Shown piece by piece: positions 43,199-53,429 of a stretch of DNA of 64,000 nt. Position 1 is the stretch's first letter. Each line of letters starts with the position of its first letter. The notes under the pieces are model-generated. The model searched no databases, was not told the DNA's origin, and saw only the letters and a program-made list of their open reading frames with translations. Made by a program: the position numbers and the translations under genes. The stretch spans positions 45,123,117 through 45,187,116 of the forward strand of contig OU862912.1 in NCBI GenBank assembly GCA_917880885.1, written 5' to 3'. The stretch comes from Limnephilus marmoratus (taxonomy: Eukaryota; Arthropoda; Insecta; Trichoptera; Limnephilidae).

Positions 43199-43808
43199 TT
43201 GGGTACTTGTTTTGTGTTTAACTTTTATATTTGAATATAAATCGTGGTGTTTTCTTTCTTACACCATTTATATCACATTTCTCACTATGATAGTAATGGA
43301 AACACTACAATTTCTATGAGACCTATATGAGTTGTTCCCAAAAGTGAACAAATTAGTCTGACGGGTTTTATTACGAGCCACGTTAAATTTCTTCACTCCC
43401 TGACTAAACCGGTCTAAACTAGATAACAAAGTTTATTTAAGATATATAAGTTAAACAAAACCTTCTTATGACGAACCAAAGCATGGCTTCAATGAACTTT
43501 ATAAAATTATCAAAACAAGTTTGTAGAAGTTGTCATAGCAATTAATCAAACTATACTGAATGATGCACATAATTCATCAAATTGACACGTGGTTTTCACA
43601 ACGTGTTTTAATTCGATGATCGGATGAGCAGAGACTGGTTGTAGTAATGTCACACCCTTCTAACAATACGAAACTTCAGGGACGTGTAAGAAAATTTTCT
43701 TTCAAGAATTTCCAGAACTTTTTTTTCAATTATTTCTGGCTTTCACCCTTCAAGGGGGTTCTAGGCCATCATTTAAAATTACAGAGAAAGGAAAGGTGAA
43801 TTTATATA

Positions 43809-44673
43809 TTAAGTCCTTACATATGAAATTGGCGTTTTGTATGGGAGGAACATAAAGTCGATTTTTTTTAAATATAATATATTTATTTAATCAAAGTATG
43901 TACCATTGCTATCTATGCACTTTTGCCATCTCATAGGTAGTTCATCGATCCCTTTACTAAAAAAAAACATTCGGACGGGAATCAATAAATTTTTTTCCCT
44001 AGCAAGAAGTTATCCAAATTTGGAAAAAAATGGTAATCTGTTGGGGCAAGGTCCGGAGAGTACGGTGGATGTCTTAGACTTCCAATTGAAACTCCTCTAA
44101 TTTGGTAGCCGTCTGTTGTGCAGTGTGTGGTCTAGCGTTCTAACGCGCGTTTGTTGATTTGCTTCACTCAATTCGTGAGGTACCCACCTTTCAAGCTTTT
44201 TCACCTTCCCAATTTGCTTCAAGTGGATTAAAACAGTTTTATCACTAACACCGCAGCCTGCAGCTAACTCGGACGTGGTTTGCGATGGATCCGCTTCCAC
44301 AATAGCCTTCAATTCTTCATTATCAACTTTGGTCTCCGGCCGTCCACGGGGCTTGTTCTGCAGGTCGAAATTTCCAGAACGAAAACGTTGGAACCAAAAA
44401 CGCACTGTGTTTTCTTTTGCGGCACCGTCGCCATACACATCATTAATCCTTCGAGCCGTTTCTGCAGCACTACAAGTTTTCCATTTTGTAAACTAAGTGA
44501 CGCAAAGAAAAAAAACAATTAAGGAAAAAACAAATGAATTATAATTTTCGAAACACAAATACATGAGTAAATAGCTGTATAAATTTGAATTTGGAATTCC
44601 TAACCAAAGAGAAGATATTTGAGATCAATTTTGTCAGTACGGCGAAACGCCAATTTCATATATAAGGACCCAA
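43809..44673 (-). mobile_element. mariner element, internally deleted (865 bp), TA target
   Basis: Ends TTAAGTCCTTACATATGAAA and the inverse TTTCATATATAAGGACCCAA are flanked by TA (43807-43808 and 44674-44675). Full mariners are about 1.3 kb. The - strand carries the transposase N-terminus and, after a large deletion, a short C-terminal piece. Confidence 0.87.
44097..44480 (-). pseudogene. mariner transposase, N-terminal DNA-binding part
   Basis: The frame contains ETARRINDVYGDGAAKENTV, RFWFQRFRSGNFDLQNKPRG and RPETKVDNEEL (first helix-turn-helix and GRP linker). ELAAGCGVSDKTVLIHLKQI (second helix-turn-helix) and ERWVPHELSE follow, ending VPHEL-like as mariners do before the catalytic domain. 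The first ~20 codons are lost or shifted. After HTLHNRRLPN the central DDE core is absent. The terminal 3' piece (SPDLAPT-like, PQQITIFF) is shifted. Dead. Confidence 0.82.
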
Positions 44674-44689
44674 TATTAATTTTATAATG

Positions 44690-45830
44690 AGCAAATTTCA
44701 GAATTATATTATATGTAAGATTGGAGTCAGACTTAGAAGAGATGAAATGTTGAATGTAGGGGAGGCAATTTTAGATAACGCTTGATAGAAGAGAGGATAT
44801 TTATTTAGAGAGGGACAACCAAAAAATATGTGATTTAAAGTTCCCACATCTAGACCATAGAATGTACAATCGGGGGTAAAGGAAGTGCATTTTAAGAAGG
44901 TGAGAAGGATTGGAAAACAATGTCCGATTCTCATTCGAATAAGTGAAGTATTTTTTGGAAAAATGGGGTAATTTTTGAAACCACGGTTTTGATGGGATGG
45001 TCCTTTGTATTGAGGCGTAGCGGGCACCCTTGGATTGACTAGCAAAGCTTCCAATACTCTGCGGGGTTCCAATCTCTTCCAAACATTGCGGGATCTATCT
45101 TAGATGATGGAAAAAATAACAATAGGGTTGGACGCTCCTTGTATCCGTATCCAAGTACCGTGCTCCTTGTTCCAAGGAATCCGTAATATCTTTACCCACT
45201 ATGCCGACATGTCCAGGAATCCAAACAAGAGTTACGGTTTTTCTAGAGCTTTGAATGGAGGCTATCAGCACTCTAATAAGGTATACAGAGTGATCATCAG
45301 GACGAAGAAGAGAACAGGATTTAAGTTTTTGGAGGCAACTGAGAGAGTCAGAGAGAATAAGGGAATGTTGACAATTATTTTTGATTATATATTTGAGAGA
45401 TTCAATTATTGCAATGAACTCATCAGAAAATATTGAAATTGAATTGAATTGGTTTGAAATTGAATAAAATATTCTATCATTAGAAATATTGTGGTAAACG
45501 TTAACCTATACCGTAGTTAGGAGAGTCTGGAGATTTGGTGCGACATCAATAAATAAAAGAGACGAGTTGGGCCATTTAGAAGAAATAATGTCATTGAACA
45601 TATTATTGACAGTACGGGCTGGGAGATTGGAATGACTTTTGAGGATGCCGATCCCTTCTAAAATTGTTGGGGATAGGGTGACGTGACTAAATTTTAATTT
45701 GTACAAAGGAAGAAGATCATTTTGGATAATTTGAAGCTCTGAGAGAGAGCGAAAATTTTTACAGGTGTCATTATATTTGAAAAAATTCAGAAACGCCCAT
45801 TTTATTAAGAGTTTTTTGTCATATCAGTAG
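44690..45830 (-). pseudogene. I-clade LINE, RNase H and C-terminal fragment
   Basis: Reading on the - strand from 45830, broken frames give the linker, then FIAIIESLKYIIKNN and LILSDSLSCLQKL (RNase H, with the E and D residues), then TLVWIPGHVGIVGKD (the conserved WxPGHxGxxGN-type motif). Then come NTSLIRMRIGHCFPI and NHIFFGCPSL, the post-RNase H C-terminal domain. I-clade LINEs have this RT-RNase H layout. The RT itself is not present. Several shifts; inactive. Confidence 0.75.
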
Positions 45831-45849
45831 AATCACATATTCCCGGCAT

Positions 45850-46320
45850 TAGATTGTGTTCATTATATTACTGGGATACGGCGAAAACGAGAAATTTGAG
45901 CTAACTTTTCGAAATCTAATTGTAAGGATAACTTGTAGTAAGTATCCTTCCTCTGGACAAGTGTGCAAAATTTCACCAGTCTCGGAGATAAAATCAATAA
46001 AACTGTAGATTTGTATAATAAACAAAGCCACACCCGCACACCACACTATTCTTACATATATATACACATTCACCGCTGAAGTCCCCGATGTTGCCCGGGC
46101 TTTACGCAGAATTTTTCGAAATCATTTGTAAAACCGTAATTTTCCTCTAATTTTAAAATTCTTCGAAGAGTGTCGAAACTCTGCTTAAGGGTTGGGAAAA
46201 TGGTATGGGGGTAGTTGTACAAAAGATTATTTTGAAGGACCATTGTACAAAATTTCATCGATCTCGGAATCAAACTGTAGATTTTTATAAATAACCAAGC
46301 CACACCGAGACACTACTTCA
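45850..46320 (-). repeat. Two related ~200-bp units, possible Helitron debris
   Basis: The units at 45890-46060 and 46095-46310 share TTTTCGAAATC, GTACAAAATTTCA-C-A/GTCTCGGA-ATAAA/ATCAA, AACTGTAGATTT-TATAA and AA-CAAGCCACACC. GATGTTGCCCGGGCTTTACG at 46087 resembles, in reverse, the ends of insect Helitrons with a CCCGGGCAAC motif. The element class is unsure. Confidence 0.45.
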
Positions 46321-47149
46321 TCTTCTTCATTTTTTGTTCTGGAAGATTATTAAAAATGTCACTACACTTTGCACACCACTGAAAATATAATAACGATTAT
46401 TATTATTATTATAAAGCCAAAACGTAACTCGATATCTGGTCGGTGTTGATGGGTGGTAACTTCCAGGTGCCTCTATGACGCGTGCCGCAGACTCAGGAAG
46501 CCCTAAAAGTCTACTTCCAGTCTTTAGTCACCAAATATCCATTGCAGACCACGCGGACAACATTACATTTTCAGTGGTATCGATTGACATTAGGCGGGTA
46601 AGATCAAAGTCATGTGGTGTTGATTCAAACAGTCTCTGACGTTCGTATTTTAGATTATAACGTATTCTAGTGCAGAAAATTAAATAGGTACTTATCTATA
46701 TATATGTAGTGTAAATAAAAATGAATGTATGTTTGCTTGATTGCTTGTTTGTTTGTTGTTTATGTATTGCTATATTAAACACAGGAAATGTTTGAAATTT
46801 TCAAAATATCTTCTTTCCTCCCTCGAGAAAGTTTCTGGTTTATTATTTTATTTTATTTGTTAGGGAAAATCAACAGATATTTTACACTTATAATAATAAC
46901 ATTAATAATACGCATAATATCCAATAATAGATTTTCACATAATTAAAAGCATAATTAAAAAATAAGGTACCCGTAAGAAATTAACAAAAATATGACTATG
47001 AAAATTGTAACAAAAATATATATATAAAACACATCATAAACATAACCACACGACAATACATCAGAAAAGTCTTTAAATCTTTACAAAAACTCTTACGAAA
47101 CTGTCAAAAAAGTCACAATTTGAGAAGGACATTTTGCAAACCATCGATT

Positions 47150-47370
47150 GTTCAATCAAAATTCAATGGGATAACTTTCGGTAACTTCTCTTCAGAGACA
47201 ACTGTAGATCGCTAACAAACAACAGTTGACGTCGAATATATTAAGAAAACTTAGTCATTATGAACTGTTACTTATTCGTTGGCGACCTGCAATCGAACTG
47301 CAACGATGAGAAGTTACCGAAAGTTATCCCATCAATCTTTATCGATCGACTGTGCTAGGGGGCCAGAAGG
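47150..47370. repeat. Hairpin element related to the one at 29650-29880
   Basis: CAATGGGATAACTTTCGGTAAC...CTGTAGATCGCTAACAAACA is matched in inverse by TTCGTTGGCGACCTGCAATCG...GTTACCGAAAGTTATCCCAT. The central TTAGTCATTATGAACTGTTA corresponds to TTAGTCGTTGTTAACTGTTG of the other copy. Confidence 0.6.
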
Positions 47371-49263
47371 TTAATCTAGCAGGTTCACTTTCTCTCAACT
47401 GACAGGGTATAAGTGAATGTACAAAACTCCATTAATACAAATTAAATTATATTTCTTAATAGAACCAATTACGGAGCCAATACAACACCTTCGCGCCAAC
47501 ATATTTTCAGAATAAAATGACCTCCCGCAGATCACGATTTAGCTAACCTTTTCAGTTTAGCAATTAGATCTGAAAAGGAATAACCAGAATTTTCCAAAAC
47601 ATCTCTATCCTTTCTCGTTCCCCACTCCATTTTTTTCCGTCTCTCCAATTTTGGAACGATCATAGTCCCACCAGCTCCGGAAAGATGGCAGAAGTTATCC
47701 GGATGATGATCAGGAGTTACCCGCCGACTTACCGTCCTCGGAATATTCATTCTCATTCTCATTCCGTGAGTGATTAATAGTCCAAGTGTCGTAAGTCTAA
47801 AAAATTATTTTTTTTACAGGAGAGAAAACAAATGAATGAATGAATGATGAACAAGCGGTCCCGTCAAAAACAGATACTAGCGACATCTTGCATAGATGGA
47901 GTGATCTAACATAAATACGGTTTTCGTGGGGCATGGATATTCACTTTACTTTTCAGAGATAAAACGTAAAATAGAAAATTAAGACTTACGACACTTCTCT
48001 ATATGATTGCAGTTAAAAATCTACTACCTTCCTGCCTGCCTACGTGCCTTTACGAACAGTGATCCGGTGTGGTGTGGTGGAATTCTTCATAGGAAATGAG
48101 GCATTTTTTAAAGTTACATCCAATTCCAATTTAGCTTTAGGTATAGGTATAACAGGTAGAATTTCGTAATTATCATAGAGAAAGAAGGCATGACACACTG
48201 AAATAAAATGGGAAAACCGTTTTAGGTGCCGAGAGGAAACATATTTTTAATTTATTTAAAGTTGTTATTGATTTTTTTTTGTAACTAGAAAATTAAAAAA
48301 ATTGTTATTATTATGTATTATCTCAGGTACATTTTAATGATAACGTCTTAAACACTGAAAGGTATTGTATTACTTCGTAATGAATTCGGTGTTTTCGTGA
48401 AACCTTTACGATAAGGGAGAAATGACACAGGTCAGTTGAAAGTGAAATAATTAGTTGACAATATTGTCAAGTAATAAATATATTATGTTATCTAAACATG
48501 AACCGGATGGCCTAATAAATTATAAATTAATATGCAATAATTAGAAAGTTTGTCAAATAGCAATATAATATTTCCCAAACATAGCTAGTTGGTCAAATAA
48601 ATGGGAAATTATTGAAAATATTGTGAAATGGTGAATATAATTACTGTCTATTCGTGGAAAAGGGATCTTAAATACACAAACATGATATCTTAGCTGGGGG
48701 CATAATATTTGACTTATTGCGGTCATGGGGCAAAGGGTAATAGAGATCGAAGAGCACGGCCGTTGTTCCAGATCTGTTATTGATGATATCTTTGAACCCC
48801 CTGCTTTGCTGAAAAATAATAATAATATATTTTCCTCTTTTGCATAACTTTCGAGATTTCAGATTATAATATACGTATAGGTACTACTAGAAAGCTTAAA
48901 ATTACGTTGTTTCAAGAATTCTGGTACCTGTATGTACCTATCTACCCATTCAAAAATCATTAAATTGTGAACTGAAGTAAATCATGACAACATACAATCT
49001 GATCCCATGTATCATCTTCGAACAATATAACGATTTTCACACAAGACGTTGATCCCTGTCTCGATTGCATCATTTGAACAATAAATATTATCGAATCTAA
49101 ACCAGTAGTCTCGCATATTTTAAAAACAAAATTAGTCATCTACTTGCATGACAGTGGTGTAATATACTTTATTTTGGATTCTCATTCTGAGTCTTACATT
49201 ATGCTTTATATTTTATTTCTCCTTGTATTGTTTGTTTCTTTTTTTATTATTTCTCTTTGTTGT
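47371..49263. other. Intronic stretch, nothing identified
   Basis: No coding of more than 76 codons, and the 47532-47762 frame matches nothing I know. No element ends or RNA genes recognised. Confidence 0.5.
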
Positions 49264-49470
49264 TTATCTAGTGATAGATAAACCATAAACGTCGTGTGAA
49301 CATTTTAAACTTATGCTCTTCCCAGTGCCAATTTTATAAAAATATAATGATAAATGATAATAAAAATAAATGCTCCGTAAATGTTGCAAAACAATAAGAA
49401 ATAGTAGTGGCCCAAAAATGCTTCCCTGAGGGTTTTTTTTTCCAGTGGTTACCATATAATTATCGACCAT
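49264..49470 (-). pseudogene. Reverse transcriptase scrap of a LINE
   Basis: A 68-codon frame has VTTGKKNPQGSIFGPLLFLI near its start. This is RT motif (S)G-PQGS-LGPLLF-I of jockey/CR1-type LINEs, followed by a decayed stretch up to the next motif. No catalytic YxDD. It abuts the Helitron at 49475. Confidence 0.6.
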
Positions 49471-49474
49471 CGTA

Positions 49475-49861
49475 TCTAACTAATATTATAAACGCGAAAG
49501 TTTTTATGGATGTACGCGTGTTTGTTACTCTTTCACGCAAAAACTACTGAATGGATTTTAATGAAACTTTACAATAATATAGCTTATATATCAGAATAAC
49601 ATATAGGCTATATATAATGGTAAGCTCTGGCGTTATGAAATTTGTATAATTAAAAATGTGTGTATTTAATATATTTTAGCGGCAGGGAGGAAAGGCACGG
49701 GGAAGGGAAATGGGGGAGGTGGGGTTCGCGGAGAGGGAAGAGACGAGGGAGGTGGAAGGCCGGGAAGGTGGAAGGGAACGGGGACACACGGGAAAGGACA
49801 TGCAAGGAGAATCAATGTATTTCTTTGAATTGCAGTGCAATGCATGCCGAGGACCAGCTAG
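49475..49861 (+). mobile_element. Short non-autonomous Helitron, 387 bp
   Basis: Starts TCTAACTAATATTATAAACG after A, and ends ATGCATGCCGAGGACCAGCTAG before T. It shares AAGCTCTGGCGTTATGAAAT and a polypurine tract with the Helitrons at 5499 and 41387. It lies just 67 bases upstream of white exon 2. Confidence 0.82.
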
Positions 49862-49928
49862 TTTAAATATATTTCGATTTATGAAATCCATTTACATTCA
49901 CAATTTTTATGTTTTTTTTTTGTTTCAG

Positions 49929-50232
49929 TCCCCTGATATTGAGTTTGATGGCCACCACGCATCCGACTATTCCCCGCCCTCGCTGGTGCAGGCCCCCCTT
50001 TTGGGCCAAGAGCTGGGCAGGCCCGGAGCCGGGGGCGGCGGTCCAGTGCGCCGGGGCTACGGGGCCCTGCCGTCCACCAGCCCGGGGCCCGCGCACTACA
50101 CCTACACATGGAGCGACATGAACGTGTTCACAGCGGACCCTCCCCCCGGCCAGAGGTCCAGGGTGATGAGCATGTTCAGGAAGGAGGATAAGAGTCGGCC
50201 TCCGCCGCAGAGGAAGCAGATTTTGAAGAGTG
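49929..50232 (+). CDS. white: white, exon 2
   Basis: 304 bases, 101 codons plus one base. Acceptor TGTTTCAG at 49921-49928 and donor G-GTAGGT at 50233. It encodes SPDIEFDGHHASDYSPPSLV, a Gly/Pro-rich linker, then YTYTWSDMNVFTADPPPGQR and a basic RPPPQRKQILKS end. YTYTWSD-NV and the run of basic residues before -HLLK/QILK- are characteristic of insect White just ahead of its ATPase domain. The linker is unusually GC- and Gly-rich for this AT-rich region. The exon ends in phase 1, matching exon 3. Cytosolic N-terminal region of the ABCG half-transporter. Confidence 0.9.
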
Positions 50233-50319
50233 GTAGGTTCAAACTAAGCGTAAGATTTTTTTTAAATTTTACTTTAGCATATTATTAAGGATGATCCGGT
50301 GGAGTTATTTTTTTATTTA

Positions 50320-50740
50320 TACGTAAAAAAATCCCTCAGGGCCTATGTCATCTTTGAGGATGTCACACATTTTGTGGGGGATCCTTTTAGGAAAATGAGG
50401 AGATAAAGTTCAGGGAAAGAAAAAGATGAGTAGTAATCTGGGGGTCATGTCATTGTATCCAGGAGTGACGGACGTATGAATCTATCCGTCCCACTGCGGT
50501 GCAAGGCGATGTTCCGAGAGAGTACTGCTGGAGAGATAAAAAGATCTCCCTCAACCGACCTTTCCCGATCCGGTCACGCAGTTGGTGGGCAGACACCATC
50601 CGGACAAACCTCACCCCATGAACTCGGGCACCTTTGCTAAGTCACTAAACGTAACAAACCAGTTGGGGTGACCTGAGGCAGAGTTAATATAAATGGTTCC
50701 CGGGACGGCGGTACCCATTCCTGCCCCCCATAGTCCACCC
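50320..50740 (-). mobile_element. CR1-like LINE 3' end, reverse orientation
   Basis: AAATCCCTCAGGGCCTATG, CACATTTTGTGGGGGATCC and the GACGGACGTATGAATC-type block match 27480-27600 and (inverted) 29960-30190. The following 200 bases (CTCCCTCAACCGACC... GGTTCCCGGGACGGCGG) are probably more of the same tail. Part of this sequence also recurs in the minisatellite at 52857. Confidence 0.6.
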
Positions 50741-50944
50741 GGTGGTGTCATTCAAATCACAGCATAATGGTTTTAAATCAAATATCCTGCACCAGGTACC
50801 TAGTTTCAAAAATATTTTATTCTCGGCCTATAATTCCCGTCACGAAATTTGAAAAAAATGCATGAGTTGTGATTCAATACAATGTATTCTTAGTACCATC
50901 CTGTTTTAAAAAATCATCGATCAAGAACGTGGATTCACTCTTGG

Positions 50945-50958
50945 TTTTCTCTCTCTCT

Positions 50959-51003
<45 letters not shown>
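50945..51003. repeat. CT microsatellite
   Basis: About 25 CT units with one CCCCCC interruption near 50958. Confidence 0.95.
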
Positions 51004-51007
<4 letters not shown>

Positions 51008-51168
51008 TGTCTCTTTTATCTCTAATTTAGGGCTGATTTAGGGCATTCATATTTTATAGAACATTCAAATTATCTAGTTTATTTCCTTTGATACCAATAT
51101 TTAAAATATTTAGTTCGTGTCATTAGGTTGGTGTTTCTGCTATTTTCAAAATGTTTAACTTTCCCCAG

Positions 51169-51407
51169 TTCACGGAGAGGCCTGCCCCGGCGAGCTGCTG
51201 GCCATCATGGGCTCCTCTGGCGCGGGTAAGACCACATTGCTCAACACGCTTCTCTTCCAGTCCGCACGCGGGCTCGTCGTGGCCGGCGCGCGCGCCCTCA
51301 ATGGCCGCCCTGTCACCGCCACCGACATGGCCGCGCTGTCCGCCTACGTGCAGCAGGACGACATGTTCATAGGCACCCTGACGGTCAAGGAGCATCTCAC
51401 CTTCCAG
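51169..51407 (+). CDS. white: white, exon 3 (ATP-binding domain start)
   Basis: 239 bases. The split codon G/TT gives [20 protein letters not shown] across the junction, then the Walker A motif [29 protein letters not shown], the Q-loop [11 protein letters not shown] and [11 protein letters not shown]. It ends in phase 0 at donor CAG-GTATGT (51408). [12 protein letters not shown] and YVQQDDLFIG-LT-EHL are strongly White-like. Scarlet and Brown differ here. This is the nucleotide-binding domain that powers pigment-precursor transport into granules. No stop or frameshift. Remaining exons lie past 64000. Confidence 0.95.
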
Positions 51408-51544
51408 GTATGTTACATCATGATAATATTATGTATATTTATTTAGTGATGGGAAGTTTTTGCTTGATGACCGTGCCGTAACTCCTACACACATCAGACA
51501 TAAGACCTCCAATGTCCCTGCATACGTTGTTAGTAAGCAGTACG

Positions 51545-51652
51545 CAAGTGCCACGCTTGGTAAAAATGAGCGGCGGAGGCATTAGGTTTTTGGTCACCGG
51601 GGGGGGGGTTAAAAATTGTAAAAAGTTGTTCACGTAGTATGGGAACGTTCCC
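51545..51652. mobile_element. Decayed end of the TAA-flanked MITE family
   Basis: GGGGTTAAAAATTGTAAAAA, then CACGTAGTATGGGAACGTTCCC before TAA matches the right end of the MITE at 11855-15187. The left side (ACGCTTGGTAAAAATGAG...) matches its left interior loosely. Confidence 0.55.
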
Positions 51653-51755
51653 TAACATTCGTTGACCATGCTCGCAAATATTGATAACTGACCATAGATA
51701 ACGGATTTGGTCAATATCGCATTGATGTGGGGTTTTATCGATCGACCATGCTACA

Positions 51756-52483
51756 TCGTATATATAAAAATCTTTTTGTTTGTGGTCGCACTCCTCCGAA
51801 ACGGCTTGACCGATTTTTATGATTTTTTTTGTATATTTGGTAGGTATGAGAATAGGTTTTAAAGTATATTTCGTACCGCTAGATGATTAGGGTGTCCCTA
51901 TTCAAAAAAAAAATCTATTTTTCGACAATATTTTTTTGTTTTTTTTTTTTATTTGGCATCAAAAAATACCTATAACCCCAAATTTTAAACCTCCTTACCC
52001 CACTCTCCCATTTTTTAATCGCGATTTTAGTATTTTTGCAAGAACAAATTTAACCGTCTTTCGTATTTCAAACAGAACAAAATTATTTATGTTGTTGAAT
52101 GACAGATGGCGCTACGTCCGCCTCATCGAACTTTCATCCACACATGCGCTAGACATTCGTCGCGTCATTATTTCATTCGGCATTATGTTCTCGCGTGGGC
52201 CAACCATCGAGCTTTATTTGTGTTGGCTAAAGACGGACTTATAAAAATATCGTGCACTCAATTGCTCTTCGAAATTCATATTGAAATTCTGTATTTCATT
52301 TTCATACCTTAGTTGGTGTTATTTTGTTTTTATCGGCGGTCATCGTCTACAGCGCTCCATTCCTCTTTTTGTCGTAGATCCCATCCCCACACACTTACAA
52401 TACATTCGTTATTTTTTATTTAACAACAAAAATTTCACTAGAAATAATTTAGACGGCAGAACAACGTTTGTCGGGTCAGCTAG
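51756..52483 (+). mobile_element. Non-autonomous Helitron, 728 bp
   Basis: Starts TCGTATATATAAAAATC after A and ends ACGTTTGTCGGGTCAGCTAG before T. The 5' text (CTCCGAAACGGCTTGACCG) is typical of insect Helitrons. The interior ORFs are not recognisable. It is directly preceded by a fragment of the hairpin family (GATCGACCATGCTA). Confidence 0.8.
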
Positions 52484-52856
52484 TGATATTATATATGTTA
52501 CCAAATGTAATTTGTGTATTTACAGAAGATTCACGTTCTATGTCCACCGTCACGGACCATCATACATACGAGTAGGTAGGTACGACGTGCGACAAAACGA
52601 CATTCTCAATGCGCATAGGCTTGTTTTTGTTATATTGAATTCCTCACACAATTACAATTTTTAATTTAATACACATTATAAGAAATTACACAATATAATA
52701 TTTGCTAAAATAGGACATTAACAAATACCTACTTATATTTAAAAAAAAATAATTTAAAAATTTTAAGAAAAAAAAATCGTTAATGAGGAGAGATTCTCCT
52801 AAGAATTAAAAGAATTTCCCTTTGAATCCCTCTTTGCTGAAGCTAAACACTTGACT

Positions 52857-53425
52857 CGTTACACTTCAATGGGTGGGATGGATACACACGTCCGTCACTG
52901 CTGGACACACTAAACCCCAGATTCCTACAAACCTGACCATGACCTTTCTAGCAAGACTATCGACCCATTGCACCTCAGTGGGTGGGATGGATTCACACGT
53001 CAGTCACTACTGGGCACACGAACCCCAGATTCCTACAAACCTAACCTTGATCTCACTAGCAGGACTCTATCGACCCGTTGCACCTCAGTGGGTGTGATGT
53101 ATTCACACGTCCGTCACTGCTGGACACACTAAACCCCAGATTCCTACAAACCTGACCATGACCTTTCTAGCAGAACTCTATCGACCCGTTACACTGAACC
53201 CCAGATTCCTACAAACCTAACCTTGACCTCACTAGCACGACTCTATCGACCCGTTGCACCTCAGTGGGTGGGATGGATTCACACGTCCGTCCGGACACAC
53301 TGAACCCCAGATTCCTGCAAACCTGACCTTGACTTCTCTAGCAGGACTCTATCAACCCATTGCACCGCAGTGGGAGGGATGGATTAATAAGTACGTCACT
53401 CCTGGACTCACTGAACCCTAGATTT
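52857..53425. repeat. Minisatellite, about five ~118-bp units
   Basis: Units read CAGTGGGTGGGATGGATTCA, then CACGTC-GTCACT-CTGGACAC, then CCCCAGATTCCTACAAACCT, then CTAGCAGGACTCTATCGACC. One unit is shortened by deletion. The first half resembles the CR1-like LINE tail at 50450-50520, so the array probably grew from such a tail. Confidence 0.85.
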
Positions 53426-53429
53426 TTCT

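Larger units (their letters stand above)
41040..43380. repeat. Dispersed repeat copy interrupted by a Helitron and a MITE
   Basis: The segments 41040-41386, 42820-42899 and 43199-43380 align in order with the repeat at 59440-59990. Shared blocks include AATAAAATCCA...TGAATATTTCTGAACA/ATTAACGTATTC, GAAAGGTGAT-AAAT, GTCGCCTCACTTTTT and ATCACTATGATAGTAA. The paralogue shows uninterrupted sequence at both insertion points. Confidence 0.75.
25833..49928 (+). other. white intron 1, ~24 kb, filled with mobile elements
   Basis: Donor GTAAGT at 25833 and acceptor TTTTTTTTGTTTCAG ending at 49928. Everything in it that I can identify is repeat-derived: SINEs, LINE pieces, hAT elements, a deleted errantivirus-type element, a Helitron and a mariner. 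Stretches within it without recognisable content include 26600-27030, 32240-33430, 33610-35286, 40700-41030, 43390-43800, 46400-47150 and 47370-49260. Confidence 0.65.
50233..51168 (+). other. white intron 2, with LINE tail and CT microsatellite
   Basis: Donor GTAGGT at 50233, acceptor CTTTCCCCAG ending 51168. It holds a reversed CR1-like LINE tail (50320-50740) and a CT repeat (50945-51003). Confidence 0.85.

Noticed and set aside
49710..50288. 192-codon ORF covering exon 2 with upstream extension
   Set aside because: The first part is Helitron and intron sequence; a clear TTTGTTTCAG acceptor and matching phase show that coding begins at 49929.
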